Source of the DNA: CAZNQW01 sp964575225
Lineage (GTDB): Bacteria; Chloroflexota; Anaerolineae; JAAYZQ01
DNA: 6,436 nt
Assembly: GCA_964575225.1 (NCBI GenBank)
Contig: CAZNQW010000222.1
Location: forward strand, 1 to 6,436
Direction: 5' to 3'
In this document: positions 6,391 to 6,436 of the stretch, in pieces
How the letters are laid out: every line of letters begins with the position of its first letter
Numbering within the stretch: position 1 is the first letter of the stretch
The notes under the pieces: generated by a model
What the model saw: only the letters and a program-made list of their open reading frames with translations
What the model was told of the DNA's origin: nothing
Database searches by the model: none
Program-made: the position numbers and the translations under genes

Positions 6391-6436
6391 AGATCGGAAG
6401 AGCACACGTCTGAACTCCAGTCACGAGATTCCATCG
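6391..6436 (+). other. Illumina TruSeq adapter contamination at the contig end
   Basis: Bases 6391-6424 match the 34-base TruSeq read-1 3' adapter exactly: it begins AGATCGGAAGAGCACACGTC and ends CTCCAGTCAC. Bases 6425-6432 (GAGATTCC) occupy the i7 index position and equal the TruSeq HT D704 index. The last four bases ATCG match the next adapter bases ATCT except for the final base. This stretch is not genomic and should be trimmed. The exact border is uncertain by about one base because a genomic A could coincide with the first adapter base. Confidence 0.98.

Overview
The window looks like a contig end from a Gram-variable bacterium with roughly 55-60% GC, most probably a member of the Chloroflexota (Anaerolineae/Caldilinea-like). 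This assignment is inferred from three things: the Val/Glu/Lys-rich linker after the lipobox of the binding protein, the DxNxDG loop in the DppB-type permease, and the DRG-like TGS GTPase. No rRNA or other phylogenetic marker is present to confirm it.

Layout, all on the + strand. Bases 2-52 may be the last codons of an upstream gene. Bases 53-311 are a non-coding leader ending in a strong Shine-Dalgarno. Bases 312-4154 hold three genes of a peptide/nickel-type ABC importer: a lipoprotein substrate-binding protein (SBP_bac_5), a DppB-type permease and a DppC-type permease. A perfect 30-base inverted repeat lies between the binding protein and the first permease. After a 43-base gap comes a GTPase with a C-terminal TGS domain (4198-5184). 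A 186-base intergenic region follows, with a GC palindrome and an AT-rich block. It leads into a DUF255 / thioredoxin-domain (YyaL/SPATA20-like) protein that starts at GTG 5371 and is cut by the end of real sequence.

Functionally, the lipoprotein would capture a ligand outside the membrane and hand it to the two-permease channel. The ATPase subunits (DppD/DppF type) that should power it are not in the window, so they are upstream, elsewhere in the genome, or shared. The GTPase and the DUF255 protein have no obvious mechanistic link to the transporter. The GTPase could be co-transcribed with it, while the DUF255 gene probably has its own promoter.

The most important observation concerns data quality. 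The last 46 bases (6391-6436) are an Illumina TruSeq read-through adapter with an 8-base index, not genomic DNA. The DUF255 reading frame stays open through it, so an automatic annotation would add 15 false residues. I found no CRISPR array, mobile element, tRNA or convincing new system. The remaining points of interest are the intergenic hairpin, the unusual G3 motif of the GTPase, and matching DxDxDG-type loops in the binding protein and permease.
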